NCBI GenBank assembly: GCA_964511185.1
Contig: CAZEDU010000053.1
Span: 1 to 33,288, forward strand
Source: CAZEDU01 sp964511185
GTDB taxonomy: Bacteria; Myxococcota; Myxococcia; Myxococcales; Myxococcaceae
Length of the DNA: 33,288 bases
Reading direction: 5' to 3'
In this document: positions 31,862 to 33,288 of the stretch, one piece after another
How positions within the stretch are numbered: position 1 is the first letter of the stretch
How the letters are laid out: each line of letters begins with the position of its first letter
Made by a program: the position numbers and the translations under genes
Notes under the pieces: model-generated
What the model saw: only the letters and a program-made list of their open reading frames with translations
What the model was told of the DNA's origin: nothing
Databases searched by the model: none

Positions 31862-32659
31862 CTAGGAATCAACTGACATCCATACCAACTGGTGGTCGCT
31901 CAACGGCGCGAGCAAGACGCGCGCGTACTCGAGCCACTCCTGCTGCGAGAAACGCTTCATGGCGGCGGCACGCGACTGATTTGGCCATGACTTTCGTTCG
32001 TCACCGACCACAAAGGTTCCGTCTGGCAAGAGGAGCGCAAAGGGCAGCTCGCCAACCTCGATGACGTGAGCGACGCCCGAGACGTATGCAGAGCCAACGG
32101 TGGTCGCTTCAATCGCTGCTGGAGGCTTCGCGAAGGTCGCGTTGATGAATCGGCCGCGTCGCCCTTTGCGCGTCAGGATTCGACCCGAACCCTTGCATTG
32201 GCAATTCGGGTCAGCGCGAACGCCTTTCATGTGGCGCGATCGAACTCCGTTGTAGACCCGCTCCCAAGCCAAGAATGCGGGCACCGCCTGTTCGTTCCAA
32301 AGCGTGACGATGCTCGACTCTTCGTGGGTCAGAATCTTCCCCGCGACGAATTCAGCCGCGAACGGTGCGAGCGCCGGGCACATGCTAACAACCGTCTCGA
32401 ACGAAGCGCGCTTAGGGCCCAGCTGCTGTTCTGCCTCGGCGAGAGCAGCAGCTTCCGCCGCGCGCCGTGCCGACACGACGCACTCGCAGGTCGCGTACTC
32501 CGCTTCGAGCTCGGTCAGCTCGTTCAGCCTCTCGAGCGCGAACTCATCGAGCGACGGCTGAACCTGCTTCGTGCGCATTCCATTCGCGTCGTATTCGTAG
32601 GCCGGCAGATTCGCTGCCAAATCTGGTGAGATGACAACGCCCGCCAAGTAACCGCTCAT
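31862..32659 (-). CDS. Hypothetical protein bracketed by direct repeats
   Basis: A 265-aa protein starting at ATG 32659. The GC content is visibly lower than in the flanking genes, suggesting recent acquisition. There is no signal peptide. Residues ~40-75 are a Glu/Ala-rich helical stretch with CEC. A central part has NCQCKGSGRILTRKGRRGR (about 150-170), a C-x-C-K-G-x-G knuckle that may bind zinc. The end (about 205-265) contains LPFALLLPDGTFVVGDERKSWPN and a helical tail. This layout faintly recalls phage- and plasmid-borne proteins of unknown function with a C.C.G.G knuckle followed by a PDG.W block, but that is memory, not a match I can verify. No function is assigned. Confidence 0.6.
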   Translation of the reverse strand: MSGYLAGVVISPDLAANLPAYEYDANGMRTKQVQPSLDEFALERLNELTELEAEYATCECVVSARRAAEAAALAEAEQQLGPKRASFETVVSMCPALAPFAAEFVAGKILTHEESSIVTLWNEQAVPAFLAWERVYNGVRSRHMKGVRADPNCQCKGSGRILTRKGRRGRFINATFAKPPAAIEATTVGSAYVSGVAHVIEVGELPFALLLPDGTFVVGDERKSWPNQSRAAAMKRFSQQEWLEYARVLLAPLSDHQLVWMSVDS

Positions 32660-32898
32660 CTTGAGTTGCGACCCTTTCTTCGTCTGCTCGAACCCGCGCC
32701 GCGGTCACGAAGTGCAATCGTTGCTTTGGTCTAAGAATCGCCCATCATCCTCAATGGTTGCGGGGCGCAGCCGACGCTCGAATCCCTCGAGAGTCCTGAA
32801 AAAGTCCCCCCACCGACTACACCAGCTCGGCCCTCGATTCGCTAGGCGACTGGGTTCTTCCAGTCGAGCCCCGGAAATCGGCCGAAATCGGAGTTTGA

Positions 32899-32972
32899 GG
32901 TCAAGCACGCCGCGCGGCTCGCCAAAGCGTCTTGGAGTGACGAGCTAGATTTTGACGCGCAGCGAGGCGGCG
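32899..32972 (+). repeat. 74-bp direct repeat, copy 2
   Basis: This is the second copy of the block at 31686-31759, with three differences clustered at the 5' part. Downstream it runs in frame into the IS91-like fragment. Upstream, 32660-32898 (239 bp) shows no recognisable gene. Confidence 0.9.
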
Positions 32973-32974
32973 GC

Positions 32975-33214
32975 GCGGCCTCTTCGCCCCGCACGCCGCT
33001 CTTCGACAGGCCGTCACGCTCTCACGACTGGGCGACGCTGCAACGGCGCACCTTCGGTGTCGACGTCTTCACCTGCCATTGCGGCGGCAAGCGCAAAGTA
33101 CTCGCCCTCATCACCGCGCGGCGTTCCGCGGAACAGATGCTCTCCAACATGGGGCTGCTTTCTGCCCACTCCCGGCACCCCGAGCACAGGCCCCGCCACA
33201 GCTGTCGCTGGTGA
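32975..33214 (+). pseudogene. IS91-like transposase C-terminal fragment
   Basis: Starting in frame from the repeat, the protein reads LFDRPSRSHDWATLQRRTFG, VDVFTCHCGGKRKVLALIT, then AEQMLSNMGLLSAHSRHPEHRP to a TGA at 33212-33214. The WATLLRRVFxxDVxxCxxCGGxxxVLAxIT...xLGLP pattern is the conserved C-terminal segment of many IS91-family transposases in GC-rich Proteobacteria and Myxococcota. Here the CxxC knuckle has lost one residue (TCHCGG), and the Y-nuclease core is missing. It is therefore a decayed fragment, not an active element. Confidence 0.6.
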
Positions 33215-33288
33215 TGTGAGCGGGACATTGCCGACATAGTCTCTGGGGCAATTCGACGCTCGGGCCTGGAGTGTCTCCCGGATGGAGA

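Noticed and set aside
31802..31876. Small peptide frame reading MPKVSKDLVDRIISEF...
   Set aside because: It has 24 codons with a helical look but no RBS, overlaps the remnant region and cannot be supported as a gene. It could be the start of a truncated gene.
32705..32908. 67-codon minus-strand frame before the second repeat
   Set aside because: No SD, no domain, no neighbours in an operon. It is possibly decayed transposon sequence but not supportable.

Overview
The window is GC-rich, densely packed bacterial DNA. No taxonomic marker gene is present. The gene repertoire points to Myxococcota (a myxobacterium or close relative): a eukaryote-like Ser/Thr kinase with a PEGA tail, a TPR-TonB receptor, an FHA-GGDEF protein, many lipoproteins, a TolB-propeller/M28/PDZ peptidase and an ATP-dependent ligase/exonuclease pair. 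That assignment is an inference.

Layout. 1-2.2 kb: the 3' end of an ABC-transporter ATPase gene, then on the minus strand an unusual receiver-HisKA protein without an ATPase domain and an inositol-monophosphatase-family enzyme. 2.3-7.4 kb: a plus-strand operon of three genes with 4-bp overlaps (Ser/Thr kinase, TPR-fused TonB-dependent receptor, lipoprotein with Ca-binding-like repeats). 7.4-7.9 kb: a non-coding stretch with two strong hairpins. 7.9-12.2 kb: an aldehyde dehydrogenase and a large lipoprotein peptidase. 12.3-14.4 kb: a probable selenoprotein gene converging on msrPQ, the periplasmic methionine sulfoxide reductase pair. 14.5-17.1 kb (minus): an FHA-diguanylate cyclase and an M49-like metallopeptidase. 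17.2-19.8 kb: a DNA exonuclease/ATP-dependent ligase pair, followed by a hexanucleotide-repeat palindrome. 20-24 kb: an unrecognised helical protein, a Cys-rich lipoprotein, and a minus-strand Cpx-like module (membrane CpxP-like protein, OmpR-type regulator, sensor kinase). It is divergent from a monoheme cytochrome c across a palindrome-containing promoter region. 24.7-31.4 kb: a Ser/Asn-rich lipoprotein with a DUF4105 protein, a large peptidoglycan-binding protein, and a GNAT acetyltransferase. 31.4-33.3 kb: a decayed region with an amidohydrolase remnant, an unknown gene bracketed by 74-bp direct repeats, and an IS91-like transposase tail.

The most interesting item is at 12291-12920. A lipoprotein frame with a thioredoxin-like pattern is interrupted by a single in-frame UGA directly after a Cys. 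The frame continues for 142 conserved-looking codons, and a compact hairpin with a GGGUC loop lies 19 nt after the UGA, where a bacterial SECIS element should be. I read it as a membrane-anchored periplasmic selenoprotein with a Cys-Sec active site beside a methionine-sulfoxide repair system. I have not seen it described, but I could not search databases.
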